A DNA stretch of 37,979 nt, from NCBI GenBank assembly GCA_017480795.1, contig JAFURY010000031.1, positions 1 through 37,979 of the forward strand, read 5' to 3'. Shown here piece by piece: positions 18,479-27,896 of the stretch (positions are counted from its first letter, which is position 1; every line of letters begins with the position of its first letter). This DNA is from Succinivibrionaceae bacterium (lineage in GTDB: Bacteria; Pseudomonadota; Gammaproteobacteria; Enterobacterales; Succinivibrionaceae). The position numbers were made by a program, and so were the translations under genes. The notes under the pieces were generated by a model that worked only from the letters and a program-made list of their open reading frames with translations, had not been told where the DNA came from and ran no database searches.

Positions 18479-18503
18479 GACCGGCTCTGCCGGTCTTTTT
18501 TTT
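18479..18503 (+). terminator. Terminator of pilMNOPQ
   Basis: GACCGGC (18479-18485) and GCCGGTC (18489-18495) form a seven-pair stem with a three-base loop, followed by eight T (18496-18503). It separates the pilus operon from aroK, so aroK needs its own promoter. Confidence 0.92.
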
Positions 18504-18824
18504 GACAGCATCCAAGTTCAATTTTGGCGAGCGCCTCTGCCGCCCTTTTTTGTAGCGTTTATGCCGGTCCTGTTCATGAGTGGCCACGCCGATCATGGTT
18601 TTGCCGGCGACTGCGCCCAGCGTTTTTTGCGAACCCGCCGACCCTTTTTGAAATGCCGAAGGTCCGCCGGCGGTCATTTTTGCTGTAAAAAAGCGGTTGA
18701 AATGTTAAAATAAAGTCGTGTAATAGGCACTGAACCATTCGTGTCTATATGCGGAATTTTGGATCTGACATGCACTGAAATCGCCAAAAATTTCAGCGTG
18801 TGTTTTTTTGCTGTTGTGACTGGT
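18504..18824. other. Leader region of the aroK operon
   Basis: No gene is supported between the pilQ terminator and aroK. An extended -10 element (TGTTAAAAT, 18703-18711) is the best promoter and would give a leader of about 105 bases. The 18520-18680 part is GC-rich with runs of T. I see no riboswitch or TyrR-like operator that I can name. Confidence 0.4.
18703..18711 (+). promoter_or_regulatory. Candidate extended -10 promoter of the aroK operon
   Basis: TGT followed by TAAAAT (18706-18711) is a TGn extended -10. No good -35 hexamer lies 16-18 bases upstream, which extended -10 promoters can tolerate. It is the only plausible promoter between the pilQ terminator and aroK. Confidence 0.4.
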
Positions 18825-19349
18825 ATGCTCAATATATTTCTGGTTGGTCCCATGGGTACCGGCAAGTCCACCATCGGTAGAATACTTTCCGAGAATCTCC
18901 ATCTGGAATTTGTCGACTCCGACTCCGAAATTGAGAAGCGCACCGGCGCTGCCATTTCGTGGGTCTTCGACGTGGAAGGCGAAGCCGGATTTCGGGCCAG
19001 AGAAACCGCGGTGATCGACGATCTCACCCGGCGAGCGGGGATAGTCCTGGCCACCGGAGGCGGCTCCGTCAAAGCCGAGGCGAACCGGACCGCGCTTGCC
19101 TCCCGGGGAACCGTGATATATCTCTACACCCCGGTGGAAAAGCAGTTTCAGCGCACCTGCAAGGATAAAAAAAGACCTCTGCTGCAGAACTCCGATCCCA
19201 AGGGCACCCTTGAGAAACTGATGAGGGAACGGGATCCGTTGTACCGTCAGGTTGCGGATCTGGTGGTGGATACCTCCGAGCTTGGGATAAGAGCGGTGGT
19301 GCAGACCATCATTCGCCAGCTTCAGCAGAAGGGACTGGTTAAGGAATAA
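18825..19349 (+). CDS. aroK: Shikimate kinase I
   Basis: This cytoplasmic enzyme phosphorylates shikimate with ATP, the fifth step to chorismate. I start at ATG 18825, which gives 174 residues and begins [19 protein letters not shown], aligning directly with E. coli AroK (173). The frame is open further upstream but the extra residues are unlike the family. The Walker A is GPMGTGKST (about 8-16). Shikimate-binding residues are in [11 protein letters not shown] and in FRARE, followed by the GGGSVK glycine motif. The lid region has KKRPLL. The Shine-Dalgarno is weak. The aroB start follows two bases after the stop. Confidence 0.95.
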   Translation: MLNIFLVGPMGTGKSTIGRILSENLHLEFVDSDSEIEKRTGAAISWVFDVEGEAGFRARETAVIDDLTRRAGIVLATGGGSVKAEANRTALASRGTVIYLYTPVEKQFQRTCKDKKRPLLQNSDPKGTLEKLMRERDPLYRQVADLVVDTSELGIRAVVQTIIRQLQQKGLVKE

Positions 19350-19351
19350 TT

Positions 19352-20437
19352 TTGAAATTACTGAACGTAGATTTGGCCGATCGCAGCTACCCCATCAGCA
19401 TCGGCGGCGGACTGCTGGATGATGCGTCCTCCTTCAAGGCGGCCATCAGACATCCCCGGGTTATTGTCGTCACCAATACCACGGTCGCTCCCCTGTATCT
19501 TGAAAGACTGAAAAACACCCTGTCAGGCTTCTGCAGCGTCTGCCAGTGCATTCTGCCGGACGGAGAAAAGTACAAGACGCTGGATTCCTTCAATCAGGCG
19601 CTCACCGCCATGCTTGAAAATTCTCTTGGCCGGGACAGCACCGTGCTCGCCCTGGGCGGCGGGGTGGTGGGGGATATTGCCGGGTTCGCCGCCTCGGCCT
19701 ATCAGCGGGGCGTTGATTTTGTTCAGGTTCCCACCACGCTTCTGGCGCAGGTGGACTCCTCCGTGGGAGGAAAGACCGGCGTCAATCATCGTCTGGGCAA
19801 GAACATGATCGGAGCCTTCTATCAGCCCCGGGCGGTGATCATCGATACCGACTGTCTCCAAACGCTGCCGGCCAGAGAACTTTCCGCCGGTCTTGCGGAA
19901 GTCATCAAATACGGCATTATCTGGGACGCGGATCTCTTCGCATGCCTTGAAGCATCCATGAGCGATCTCCTCAAGCTTGACGGCGAAAAGCTGGAGCAGG
20001 TCATTTCCCGCTGCTGCGCCATCAAGGCGGAAGTGGTCCATCAGGACGAACGGGAGGGAGGAGTCAGGGCTCTGCTCAATCTCGGACATACCTTCGGCCA
20101 TGCCATAGAAAATCACATGGGCTACGGGGTCTGGCTCCACGGCGAAGCCGTGGCTGCCGGCACCGTCATGGCCTCCGCCATCGCCAGAATGCGCGGCCAT
20201 ATCGGCCAGGAGGAGTTTCAGCGCATTGTCCGTCTTCATCAGGCGGCATCTCTTCCGGTCAGTCCTCCTGAAAACATGACCGCCGACGATTTCCTGAGTC
20301 TTATGCGCCATGACAAAAAGGTGAAGGCCGGCGCCATCCGCTACGTGATCCCGACCTCCATCGGCTCGGCGGAGGTTTTTTCCGACGTGACCCGGGACGA
20401 GGTGGAGCAGAGCATCGGGAAACCTGAAAATGAGTGA
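19352..20437 (+). CDS. aroB: 3-Dehydroquinate synthase
   Basis: AroB turns DAHP into 3-dehydroquinate, the second shikimate-pathway step, using NAD and a divalent metal. The start is TTG at 19352, with AAGGA 6 bases before it. The product then opens [20 protein letters not shown], which aligns with E. coli AroB, and its 361 residues match the family. Visible motifs are the NAD-binding [14 protein letters not shown], the substrate region [21 protein letters not shown], and metal ligands in [18 protein letters not shown] and LHGEAVAAG. It overlaps damX by 8 bases. Confidence 0.96.
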   Translation: MKLLNVDLADRSYPISIGGGLLDDASSFKAAIRHPRVIVVTNTTVAPLYLERLKNTLSGFCSVCQCILPDGEKYKTLDSFNQALTAMLENSLGRDSTVLALGGGVVGDIAGFAASAYQRGVDFVQVPTTLLAQVDSSVGGKTGVNHRLGKNMIGAFYQPRAVIIDTDCLQTLPARELSAGLAEVIKYGIIWDADLFACLEASMSDLLKLDGEKLEQVISRCCAIKAEVVHQDEREGGVRALLNLGHTFGHAIENHMGYGVWLHGEAVAAGTVMASAIARMRGHIGQEEFQRIVRLHQAASLPVSPPENMTADDFLSLMRHDKKVKAGAIRYVIPTSIGSAEVFSDVTRDEVEQSIGKPENE

Positions 20438-22250
20438 TATGAAGTTGCTGCCGTCTCAGAGCGAACTCATCAGTCAGATTGTCGAAACCGTGGTCGCCAG
20501 GCCCTCCTTTGTGGTTCTCAACGGCGAAGAGGGCAGCGGCAAGACGTTTCTGTCCCACTTTCTGGCCGCCAACGGCATGAGACCGGACAAGCATTACCGC
20601 ACCGTGATCTTCGGCAGCCGTCCGGATTCCGAGGTGTCCGACGTGCGGGCCGTCGTCATCAAAGGCATGTTCGGCACGGATGTCTTTGATCGCAACGAGG
20701 ATCTGTCGGAGACAGCGCGCCTTTTTGAAATCGATCAGAAGAATTTTCTGGTGATAGTGGATGCCGTCGATTATTTCGACCAGAACTTCCTCAACGAACT
20801 TTACCGTTTTTACCTGAACTACGGAGCGATGCTCAATCTCTCCATAGTCATCACCACCAGTCACCTTCTGGTGGATCTCATCAGTTCGCCGGACAGCAAA
20901 TCACGCCCGGATGTCTTTGAGGTCACCATCCGGCATCTCAGTCCAGGCGAGAAAATCACCCTTCTGAAAACACTCATCAGCCGAAAGGTGGTCTCGGAGC
21001 AGCTCAGGGATATTTCCTTCGAGGAACTGGCGGTGGACTGCGGCTCGCAGCCAAATCAGATTGTGGCCTTTGCCGAAAAATTTGTTTCTGACACCATCAG
21101 AAAGAATGACAGAAACCTCGGTTCGGATGAGCAACCCGCCGAACCGAAGCAGGATGGAGAAATACGAAAAATGACTAATTCCATTTCAGGTCCGAAGGGA
21201 CCAAACAAAATAGTGGTTATCGTAGTGGCGGTTATCCTTACGATAGCGCTGCTTGGCGTCATCGCTCTGCTGCTGAAGCGGCAGCCGGCCCCGGAGGAGC
21301 AGGAGGAGGTGCTGGTCACCACCCACACGGATTTGGCGCACAATGGCATTGGCCTCCAGCCGACATCAGGCGAAAAACGCCTGGAGCAGGAGGTGGTGGA
21401 CAGCATGATCAAGGGCGATGACGGCGCCGGACTGAGCGGTCAGAACGAGGATGAAACGGATATCTTTGCCGGCAATATTCCTGACGGCGCCCTGAAGCCT
21501 TTGGATGGCGACGGAAACCGGACCGGGCCGAAGTCCGAAGAGGGCCAAAAACCGGAAGTGGAGATTGATGTAACCGGTCCTGCCGTTGCCGACGGCGGAG
21601 ATGTCGCCGCAAAGGCCGAAGCGAACAGGGCGGAAGGTGCCGATAAGCCTGATCCGGCTGCCGGCAACGATGAAAAGCCGGCGGTGGCCCAGTCTCAGCA
21701 GCCTGATCGGAAGACTGAGGATAAAAAGACCGACGAAAAGAAAACTGACGGCAAAAAGGCAGATGACAAGAAGACCGGGGAGATTGCCGGCGGATCTGAT
21801 GCAAAGCCAAAGGACGAGGCAAAGCCGCTGAACCAGGGCAAAAAGGAAAAAACGGAAGTCGCCAGGGCGGATGACGCCAAAAAGCCAGGCAGAGACAAGC
21901 CGAAGGATCAGAAAGCCGACAGTCAGAAAAAGCCTGCTCTCAAGGCAGGGGAGGTTGTTCCGTTTGAAACCGCCCAGACAGACAAGCCGTCGTCGAATCT
22001 GAAAACATCCGCTCAGGGCAATTTTGTGGTTCAGGTTGCCTGCAACTCGAATATCGGCGATCTGCAGAGCAAAAAGAAGCAGCTTGGGAGCAAGGCGTTC
22101 ATTTATGAAAGAAAGAACAACGCCCTGAAGTATGTGCTGGTGGTGGGTTATTTCGCCACCAGAAGCGAGGCGGCGGCCGAGGCCAGACGTCTTGGCGGCG
22201 GAGCATGGGTGAAGAGCGCCGATGCCGTGCGCAAGGAAAAGGTTGAGTAA
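20430..22250 (+). CDS. damX: DamX-type cell-division protein with N-terminal AAA domain and C-terminal SPOR domain
   Basis: DamX proteins sit in the inner membrane and bind division-site peptidoglycan through SPOR. The 606 residues have three parts. The N-terminal P-loop ATPase (about 1-235) has Walker [11 protein letters not shown] and Walker B-like FLVIVDAVD. One membrane helix follows (about 262-284, [20 protein letters not shown]), then a long linker of Lys, Asp, Glu and Pro repeats (about 290-520). The SPOR domain covers the last 75 residues (from [11 protein letters not shown], with [16 protein letters not shown]). E. coli DamX lacks the ATPase part; vibrio- and pseudomonad-type DamX have it. 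Its place between aroB and dam supports the name. Confidence 0.88.
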   Translation: MSDMKLLPSQSELISQIVETVVARPSFVVLNGEEGSGKTFLSHFLAANGMRPDKHYRTVIFGSRPDSEVSDVRAVVIKGMFGTDVFDRNEDLSETARLFEIDQKNFLVIVDAVDYFDQNFLNELYRFYLNYGAMLNLSIVITTSHLLVDLISSPDSKSRPDVFEVTIRHLSPGEKITLLKTLISRKVVSEQLRDISFEELAVDCGSQPNQIVAFAEKFVSDTIRKNDRNLGSDEQPAEPKQDGEIRKMTNSISGPKGPNKIVVIVVAVILTIALLGVIALLLKRQPAPEEQEEVLVTTHTDLAHNGIGLQPTSGEKRLEQEVVDSMIKGDDGAGLSGQNEDETDIFAGNIPDGALKPLDGDGNRTGPKSEEGQKPEVEIDVTGPAVADGGDVAAKAEANRAEGADKPDPAAGNDEKPAVAQSQQPDRKTEDKKTDEKKTDGKKADDKKTGEIAGGSDAKPKDEAKPLNQGKKEKTEVARADDAKKPGRDKPKDQKADSQKKPALKAGEVVPFETAQTDKPSSNLKTSAQGNFVVQVACNSNIGDLQSKKKQLGSKAFIYERKNNALKYVLVVGYFATRSEAAAEARRLGGGAWVKSADAVRKEKVE

Positions 22251-22268
22251 AAACTGGGATTGAGTGCT

Positions 22269-23120
22269 ATGACGCTGTTAAACCGAAATTATCCTATTCT
22301 GAAGTGGGCCGGCGGCAAAAGCCGCAGTCTGGAGTATCTGCTTGATTACTTTGATCCCGCAGACGTGTTTGTCGAGCCCTTTCTGGGTTCCGGCGCGGTG
22401 TTTATAAACACGTTGTATCCCCGCTACATTCTGGCCGATACCAACGTCGATCTTATCAACACCTACTGCATCGTGAAGGAACAGCCTGAGAAGTTCATCG
22501 AAGAGCTCAGACCTCTCTGGACTCTTGAAATGAAGAACAAGGAAGCCTACCTGGAGATCCGCGACGAATTCAACCGGGAGCCTTTCACCAAATCGGTGCG
22601 CAGAAGCGCCATCTTCATGTACATGAACCATTTCGGTTTTCACGGACTGTGCCGGTACAACAGCAGCGGCTTCTTCAACGTTCCGTTCGGCAGCAAAAGC
22701 GACAAGGTTCATCCTCTGCCCGAGGACAAGATCATGCGTTTCTCCGAGCTGTCCCAGAAGGCGGATTTCTACTGCCAGGATTTCGAGAAAACCCTGGAGA
22801 TGGTTCCGGACAACGCCGTGGTTTACTGCGACCCGCCATACGCTCCTCTGAAGCCTGAAACCTTCAGCAGCTACACCAAGGAGGACTTCGATCTGTCCGA
22901 TCATGCCAGACTGCACCAGGCGGTGGTGGATCTTGTGAATCGCAGAGAAAACGTCAGCGCCTTCATCAGCAACCATAGCACTGATTTTGTGGAAGGTCTG
23001 TACAAAGATGCCACCGCCATCGATTACCTGATGGTGTACCGGAACATCGCAAGACAGTCGGACGAGCGCAAAGAGGTAAAGGAGCTGGTTGCTACCTTCA
23101 AAAAGGCCGGCAAATCATGA
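22269..23120 (+). CDS. dam: DNA adenine methyltransferase (GATC)
   Basis: Dam transfers a methyl group from S-adenosylmethionine to N6 of adenine in GATC and marks strands for mismatch repair and replication control. I start at ATG 22269 (283 residues; E. coli 278), with GGGA upstream; a TTG at 22260 would touch the Shine-Dalgarno. The SAM-binding motif is [11 protein letters not shown] (about 10-20). The family signatures [40 protein letters not shown] and the catalytic DPPYAPL are all present. It sits in its classic place after damX and overlaps rpe by 4 bases (ATGA). Confidence 0.95.
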   Translation: MTLLNRNYPILKWAGGKSRSLEYLLDYFDPADVFVEPFLGSGAVFINTLYPRYILADTNVDLINTYCIVKEQPEKFIEELRPLWTLEMKNKEAYLEIRDEFNREPFTKSVRRSAIFMYMNHFGFHGLCRYNSSGFFNVPFGSKSDKVHPLPEDKIMRFSELSQKADFYCQDFEKTLEMVPDNAVVYCDPPYAPLKPETFSSYTKEDFDLSDHARLHQAVVDLVNRRENVSAFISNHSTDFVEGLYKDATAIDYLMVYRNIARQSDERKEVKELVATFKKAGKS

Positions 23121-23785
23121 AGCAGCCCTACTGGATCGCTCCCTCGATTCTTTCCGCCGATTTTTTCCGGCTGGGGGAGGAAATCGAGAGCGTCATGAGT
23201 TCAGGCGCAGACATCATTCATTTCGACGTCATGGACAACCACTACGTTCCGAATCTCACCATCGGACCGCTGGTATGTCGCAGCATCACCTCCAGGGTTT
23301 CGTATCCCGTGGACGTTCATCTGATGACGGAGCCGGTGGATCCGCTGGTGCCCATGTTCGCCGAGGCGGGAGCATCCTTCATCACCTTTCATCCCGAGGC
23401 CACAAGACATGTGGATCGCACTCTGCAGCTGATCAGAAGCCTCGGCGTCAGGGCCGGTCTGGTTCTCAATCCCGCCACTCCTCTGAACTGTCTGGATTAT
23501 GTGCTGGACAAACTGGACGTCATTATGCTGATGTCGGTGAATCCCGGCTTCGGCGGCCAGAGCTTCATCCCGTCCACTCTGGACAAGCTGAAGCAGGTCA
23601 GAAGGATCATTGACGCCAGCGGTCTCCAGATCAGGCTTGAGGTGGATGGCGGAGTCAAAGCCGGCAACATCGCCGAAATCGCAGCCGCCGGGGCTGACAC
23701 CTTTGTCGCCGGATCGGCGATTTTCGGTCAGAAGGATTACGGAGAGGTCATCGCGACCATGAGGAGCAGACTTGAGGGCGTCTGA
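23117..23785 (+). CDS. rpe: Ribulose-phosphate 3-epimerase
   Basis: This enzyme interconverts ribulose 5-phosphate and xylulose 5-phosphate in the pentose phosphate pathway. The 222-residue TIM barrel starts [20 protein letters not shown]. It carries the metal and catalytic motifs [39 protein letters not shown] and [10 protein letters not shown]. The ATG overlaps the dam stop and the end overlaps gph by 14 bases, so it is translated as part of the operon. Confidence 0.96.
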   Translation: MKQPYWIAPSILSADFFRLGEEIESVMSSGADIIHFDVMDNHYVPNLTIGPLVCRSITSRVSYPVDVHLMTEPVDPLVPMFAEAGASFITFHPEATRHVDRTLQLIRSLGVRAGLVLNPATPLNCLDYVLDKLDVIMLMSVNPGFGGQSFIPSTLDKLKQVRRIIDASGLQIRLEVDGGVKAGNIAEIAAAGADTFVAGSAIFGQKDYGEVIATMRSRLEGV

Positions 23786-24467
23786 AAACGGAAAAATCCG
23801 GCTTTTCATTTTCGACCTTGACGGGACTCTGGCCGCCACCGGACCGCAGATCGCCAAATCTGTCATTTCGGCGATGAAGCTCATTGGCCTAGCTCCTCCA
23901 TCGGTGGAAGAAATCCTCCATTACATCGGCAACGGGGCTGAAAAGCTTCTCAAGCGTTCCATGATCAACCGGTTTGACTACGACCCCGAACAGATCGACC
24001 AGGAGGTTTATCGCCGGCTGAGACTGACCTACCGGGACGAATACATGAAGCTCATCGGAGGCGATTTCAGTCTGTACCCCGGGGTGAGAGAAACGCTGGA
24101 GCGTCTCAAGGCCTGCGGCAAACTGCTGGCCATCGCCTCCAACAAGCCGGACATGTATATCAGACCGTGGCTTGAAGCCGCAAAGCTTGAGGATCTGTTC
24201 GATTACGCCATGGGCAGCGAGGTGATCCCGGAGGTGAAACCGGATCCTGCGGTGCTGCTGCATGTCTGCCGGCAGCTGTCGGTTGAACCGTCAGAGGCGG
24301 TAATGGTGGGGGATTCGGCCAATGACATCCTTGCCGCCAGGGCCGCCGGCATGAGATCCGTGGGAATGACCTACGGCTACTGCTACGTCCGGCCAATTGA
24401 GGATTACACCCCTGATCACGTCTTTGACGATTTCAGGGAATTACAGAAACTTGCTACAGGTGCATAA
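23772..24467 (+). CDS. gph: Phosphoglycolate phosphatase
   Basis: A haloacid-dehalogenase-type phosphatase that removes 2-phosphoglycolate, a product of oxidative DNA damage repair. The start is TTG at 23772, with AGGAG 5 bases upstream inside the rpe gene. The 231 residues show HAD motif I FDLDGTLA (about 13-20), motif II in LAIASNKPD, a lysine in [11 protein letters not shown], and motif [27 protein letters not shown] in the cap domain is typical of Gph. It is about 20 residues shorter than E. coli Gph. Its position between rpe and trpS is conserved. Confidence 0.92.
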   Translation: MRASENGKIRLFIFDLDGTLAATGPQIAKSVISAMKLIGLAPPSVEEILHYIGNGAEKLLKRSMINRFDYDPEQIDQEVYRRLRLTYRDEYMKLIGGDFSLYPGVRETLERLKACGKLLAIASNKPDMYIRPWLEAAKLEDLFDYAMGSEVIPEVKPDPAVLLHVCRQLSVEPSEAVMVGDSANDILAARAAGMRSVGMTYGYCYVRPIEDYTPDHVFDDFRELQKLATGA

Positions 24468-25471
24468 TGTCAAAGAAAATCGTTTTCAGCGGAGCTCAGC
24501 CCTCGGGACAGCTGTCCATAGGCAACTATATCGGAGCTTTGCGCCAGTGGGTCAAAATGCAGAACGAATATGACTGCATTTATTGTGTGGTGGACGAGCA
24601 TGCCATTACGGTGCGTCAGGATCCGAAGCAGCTGCGTCAGGCCTGCTACGATACGCTGGCGGTTTATCTGGCTATCGGAATCGACCCTGAACTGAGCACT
24701 ATTTTTGTGCAGTCTCATGTTCCTGCCCATGCTGAGCTGGGGTGGATGCTCAACTGCTACACCCAGAACGGCGAGCTTGCCCGCATGACCCAGTACAAGG
24801 ACAAGTCGGCCCGCTACGGCGCCGGCAACGTTACTGTAGGTCTTTACGACTATCCATGCCTTATGGCCGCTGACATTCTTCTTTACCAGACCAACTACGT
24901 GCCGGTGGGCGTTGATCAGGTGCAGCATCTTGAACTGACCCGTGATATCGCATACCGGTTCAATTCTCTCTACGGCGACGTGTTCGCCATGCCGGAGGCT
25001 TTTCTTCCAAAGGCGGGAGCTAAGATTATGAGTCTTCAGGATCCCGCCAAGAAGATGAGCAAATCCGACGACAACCGCAGCAACGTCATCACGCTGCTGG
25101 AAGACACCAAGGATATCGTCAAGAAGATCAAGCGGGCGGTTACCGACAGCGACGATCCGCCGGTAGTCAGATACGATCGCGAAAACAAGCCTGGCGTCAG
25201 CAACCTGCTGGAGCTCATGAGCTGCGTTTCCGACACTCCGATCGACGAGCTGGTCAGCCACTTTGAAGGCAAAATGTACGGCCATCTCAAGACCGAAACC
25301 GCGGATGCGGTGGTGGCCTTCCTTGAACCGATACAGAGCCGCTACGCCCAGCTTCGCGCCGACGAGACCCATCTGCGGGAGATCATGAAGCGTGGCGCCG
25401 AGAAGGCTGCCGCCCGGGCCGAGATCACCCTGCGCAAGGCGCAGGATGCGGTAGGCTTCATTACCTTCTGA
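24467..25471 (+). CDS. trpS: Tryptophanyl-tRNA synthetase
   Basis: A class I synthetase that charges tRNA-Trp in the cytoplasm. Its 334 residues equal the E. coli length and similarity is high throughout. The HIGH-type motif is [13 protein letters not shown] (about 11-23) and the KMSKS loop is [10 protein letters not shown] (about 194-203). Tryptophan-pocket sequences FDYP-like [16 protein letters not shown] and [12 protein letters not shown] are present. The start overlaps the gph stop (TAATG). It is the last gene of the operon, and two tandem hairpins, the second a terminator, follow. Confidence 0.97.
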   Translation: MSKKIVFSGAQPSGQLSIGNYIGALRQWVKMQNEYDCIYCVVDEHAITVRQDPKQLRQACYDTLAVYLAIGIDPELSTIFVQSHVPAHAELGWMLNCYTQNGELARMTQYKDKSARYGAGNVTVGLYDYPCLMAADILLYQTNYVPVGVDQVQHLELTRDIAYRFNSLYGDVFAMPEAFLPKAGAKIMSLQDPAKKMSKSDDNRSNVITLLEDTKDIVKKIKRAVTDSDDPPVVRYDRENKPGVSNLLELMSCVSDTPIDELVSHFEGKMYGHLKTETADAVVAFLEPIQSRYAQLRADETHLREIMKRGAEKAAARAEITLRKAQDAVGFITF

Positions 25472-25488
25472 GGTTTGGCGGGACGGCC

Positions 25489-25516
25489 GGTCAGGGCGGT
25501 TTCCTGCCGCCTGACC
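25489..25516. repeat. Hairpin between trpS and its terminator
   Basis: GGTCAGGGCGG and CCGCCTGACC pair with one bulged base around a short loop. It lies 20 bases before the main terminator stem. No T run follows, so it may be a pause or an RNA-end-stabilising hairpin. Confidence 0.4.
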
Positions 25517-25536
25517 TCCAAAAGAATCCCGAAAAG

Positions 25537-25565
25537 AAAAGGAGGAGCGTCATGCTCCTCCTTTT
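25537..25565. terminator. Bidirectional terminator between trpS and argD
   Basis: AAAAGGAGGAGC (25537-25548) and GCTCCTCCTTTT (25554-25565) form a 12-pair stem with loop GTCAT. T runs lie at the 3' edge on both strands, so it serves trpS on the plus strand and argD on the minus strand, which converge here. Confidence 0.93.
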
Positions 25566-25591
25566 GCGATTCTGTGAGGTTTGACCTGCAA

Positions 25592-26800
25592 TCAGCCGGC
25601 GACGAATTCGGCCACCGACTTTTCCAGCAGTTTCATGCCGGCCTCGATTTCATCTTCGGCAATGTTAAGCGCCGGCGCGATTCTCAGCACGTTCTTTCCC
25701 GCCACCAGCACCAGCAGACGATTCTTCGCGCAGATCTTCAGCAGGTCGCCGGATCTGCCCTGATATTTGTCGCTGAGCACGGCGCCGATGAGAAGTCCAC
25801 GGCCCCTGATCTGGCTGAAGCAGTCGTATTTGGCGCCGAGATCGTTGATGCGATCAAAAAAGATTTTGCTTTTGGCCCTGACGCCTTCAAGGAATTCCGG
25901 GGCGGAGATGATGCTGATCACCTTGTCAGCCACGGCGCAGGCAAGAGCGTTGCCGCCGAAGGTGGTTCCGTGGACCCCCGGAGTGAATACCGCGGCCACT
26001 TCGTCCGTGGCCAGCACCGCGCCAATCGGGAATCCGCCGCCAAGACCCTTGGCGGTGGTGAGAATGTCTGGAGCCACGCCGGTGTGCATATAGGCGAAAA
26101 AGTCGCCGGTTCTGGAGCAGCCGGTCTGCACCTCGTCATAGATCAGAAGGGCGTGGTTCTTGTCGCAGAGCTGACGTACCAGTTTCATGAAGTCGGGATC
26201 GGCGGGAATGATGCCGCCTTCGCCCTGGATGGGCTCCATCACCACGGCGCAGGTCTTCTCCGAGATGGCTTCCTCAAGCGCCTTGGGATCGTTGAACGGA
26301 ATATGCCTGATGGCGGTAGGCTTCGGACCGAAGCCGTCGGAGTAGTGATCCTGTCCGCCCACGCTGACGGTGAACAGCGTTCTTCCATGGAAGGACTGAA
26401 TGAATGAAATGATTTCGTTCTTGTCCTCTCCGTGCTTGGCCAGGGCGTAGCGCCGCGCAAGCTTGAAGGCAGCCTCGTTTGCTTCGGCTCCGGAATTGCA
26501 GAAAAACGCCTTGTCGGCGAATGTCAGATCCACCAGCCTTTTGGCCAGGGAGATCACCGGCTCGTTGGTCATGAGGTTGCTGACGTGCCACAGTTTTTGC
26601 GCCTGGACGGTGAGAGCCTCCACCACCCCGTCGCAGCAGTGTCCGAGACTGTTGACGGCAATGCCTCCCGAAAAGTCGATATACTCGCGGTTCTCCTGAT
26701 CCCACAGGCGGGAGCCCTTGCCCTTCACCGGAATGAACGCAGGCGGCGTGAACAGGGGAAAATAATACCGATCAAACATTTCTCTGGTGATATCGCTCAT
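25592..26800 (-). CDS. argD: Acetylornithine/succinyldiaminopimelate aminotransferase
   Basis: A PLP enzyme that makes N-acetylornithine for arginine synthesis, and in many bacteria also serves lysine synthesis. The 402 residues show the class III aminotransferase signatures: SGGIAVNSLGH near the N terminus, FCNSGAEANEAAFKLAR, SFHGRTLFTVS, EPIQGEGG, LLIYDEVQTGCSRTG, and the PLP lysine in TTAKGLGGGFPIGA. AstC is a related alternative, but the crp neighbour and the ARG boxes over the promoter favour ArgD. A Shine-Dalgarno GAGG lies 10 bases upstream. It is downstream of crp but separated by a terminator, so it is transcribed on its own. Confidence 0.92.
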   Translation of the reverse strand: MSDITREMFDRYYFPLFTPPAFIPVKGKGSRLWDQENREYIDFSGGIAVNSLGHCCDGVVEALTVQAQKLWHVSNLMTNEPVISLAKRLVDLTFADKAFFCNSGAEANEAAFKLARRYALAKHGEDKNEIISFIQSFHGRTLFTVSVGGQDHYSDGFGPKPTAIRHIPFNDPKALEEAISEKTCAVVMEPIQGEGGIIPADPDFMKLVRQLCDKNHALLIYDEVQTGCSRTGDFFAYMHTGVAPDILTTAKGLGGGFPIGAVLATDEVAAVFTPGVHGTTFGGNALACAVADKVISIISAPEFLEGVRAKSKIFFDRINDLGAKYDCFSQIRGRGLLIGAVLSDKYQGRSGDLLKICAKNRLLVLVAGKNVLRIAPALNIAEDEIEAGMKLLEKSVAEFVAG

Positions 26801-26826
26801 CTACTCTTACCTCGATTATCTGGAAA

Positions 26827-26874
26827 AGTGTATAAATATGCAGATATTATGAAATTATATTCATGATTTTGCAA
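26827..26874 (-). promoter_or_regulatory. argD promoter overlapped by two ARG boxes (ArgR operator)
   Basis: Minus-strand TTGCAA (26874-26869) and CATAAT (26851-26846), 17 bases apart, form a sigma-70 promoter. Overlapping it are two 18-base ARG boxes separated by exactly 3 bases: TATGAAATTATATTCATG (26848-26865), matching 9 of the 10 fixed positions of TGAAT-N4-ATTCA, and AGTGTATAAATATGCAGA (26827-26844), matching 8 of 10. Paired boxes with 3-base spacing are the known binding arrangement of hexameric ArgR, so repression by arginine is predicted. Confidence 0.75.
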
Positions 26875-26890
26875 CAGATAGTTGCATTGG

Positions 26891-26922
26891 CTGGAAAAAG
26901 AAAAGGCACATCATGATGTGCC
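26891..26922 (-). terminator. Terminator of crp
   Basis: The perfect palindrome GGCACATCATGATGTGCC (26905-26922) is followed on the minus strand by CTTTTCTTTTTCC-type T runs (complement of 26893-26904). It lies 22 bases after the crp stop and insulates argD. Confidence 0.85.
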
Positions 26923-26943
26923 CTTCTGAAACGGTGCTGATTT

Positions 26944-27582
26944 TTATCTTGCGCCGTATACCACGATAGTTTTGCCGTGAGCCGAAATGGATCCCTGATC
27001 CTCCAGCATCTTGAGAATCCTGCCCACGGTTTCGCGGGAGCAGCCAACCAGCTGACCGATTTCCTGTCGTGTGATCTTGATCTGCATTCCGTCAGGATGG
27101 GTCATGGCGTCAGGCTGATGAGCCAAATCCAGCAGCGCTCTTGCGATACGGCCGGTGACGTCCAGAAACGCCAGCGCGTTGACCTTCTTGGAGGTGGAGG
27201 AAAGCCTTCTTGCCATCTGGGCGGACAGTCTCATCAGGATTTCTGGGTTGACCTGGATCAGCTGACGGAATTTCTTGTAGGAAATTTCGGCAACCTCGCA
27301 TGGACCTTTGGCTCTTACGTAGGCGGTACGCTTAGGATCCTCGGACTCGTCGAACAGGCCGAGCTCTCCGATGAAATCGCCCTGATTCAGGTATGACAGA
27401 ATCATTTCCTTGCCTTCGTCGTCCTTGATGAGGACGGCGACGGTTCCCGAGATTACGTAGTACAAGGTATCGGCCTTTTCACCCTCGTGAATGATGGTGC
27501 TTTTGGCAGGATACTTCCTTTTGTGACTATGCAGAATAAACCATTCGGTCGTAGGATCTGACAGAGGTTTTCCTAGTACCAT
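26944..27582 (-). CDS. crp: cAMP receptor protein
   Basis: Global cAMP-dependent transcription regulator. The 212 residues are very close to E. coli CRP (210). They comprise the cyclic-nucleotide-binding beta roll (about 20-100, with [10 protein letters not shown]), the dimer helix ([17 protein letters not shown]) and the helix-turn-helix [20 protein letters not shown], whose recognition residues (R, E and R of SRETVGR) are unchanged, so it should still bind TGTGA-type sites. Between GELGLF and the cAMP-phosphate arginine there are two more residues than in E. coli ([13 protein letters not shown] against EEGQERSAWVR), and the serine after that arginine is threonine. A Shine-Dalgarno AAGGA lies shortly before the ATG. 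Confidence 0.97.
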   Translation of the reverse strand: MVLGKPLSDPTTEWFILHSHKRKYPAKSTIIHEGEKADTLYYVISGTVAVLIKDDEGKEMILSYLNQGDFIGELGLFDESEDPKRTAYVRAKGPCEVAEISYKKFRQLIQVNPEILMRLSAQMARRLSSTSKKVNALAFLDVTGRIARALLDLAHQPDAMTHPDGMQIKITRQEIGQLVGCSRETVGRILKMLEDQGSISAHGKTIVVYGAR

Positions 27583-27896
27583 TTCCTTTTTCCTTGTATT
27601 TATTTATGTGATCGATCTACCGTGCCTCTTTGGGCGGCAGGTTTTTCCCGCTTGCCTAAGATTTAGATCATTATACTAAAAATCATGTTTTCAGAGAGAA
27701 AATTTTTGGGATGCGGATCGCTATATTATTGTGACGCGATGCGGGGTTAAGAGTCGTCAATGTGAGCTAGACGGCTAAAAATCGCGCTTTCAGGCCGCCT
27801 TTTTTGCCAGGTTTCAGTTTGATTTTTAGGCCGGCAAAGTGCAGATCACGTCGCATATTTGGTAGAATAGAATCAGTAGTTTGCGAGGTGTTTATC
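27583..27896. other. Divergent control region between crp and the acyltransferase gene
   Basis: On the minus strand a perfect TATAAT (27675-27670) is the likely -10 of crp, giving a leader of about 80 bases. TATGTGATCGATC (27605-27617) in that leader contains one good CRP half-site (TGTGATC), but the second half is not in register. E. coli crp has an autoregulatory site in a similar downstream position, so autoregulation is possible but not shown. Two more lone TGTGA words occur near 27731 and 27761. The acyltransferase promoter is at 27860-27868. Confidence 0.45.
27860..27868 (+). promoter_or_regulatory. Candidate extended -10 promoter of the acyltransferase gene
   Basis: TGG followed by TAGAAT (27863-27868) is an extended -10 element 28 bases before the GTG start. 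No clear -35 hexamer is present. Confidence 0.45.

Noticed and set aside
18741..18824. 28-codon upstream extension of aroK
   Set aside because: The added residues do not match shikimate kinases, while ATG 18825 aligns with the family start.
27605..27622. Full CRP operator in the crp leader
   Set aside because: Only the TGTGATC half is good; the other half is out of register, so I kept it as a half-site only.
27804..27896. 31-codon upstream extension of the acyltransferase
   Set aside because: It has no ribosome site and includes the likely promoter; GTG 27897 has a proper Shine-Dalgarno.
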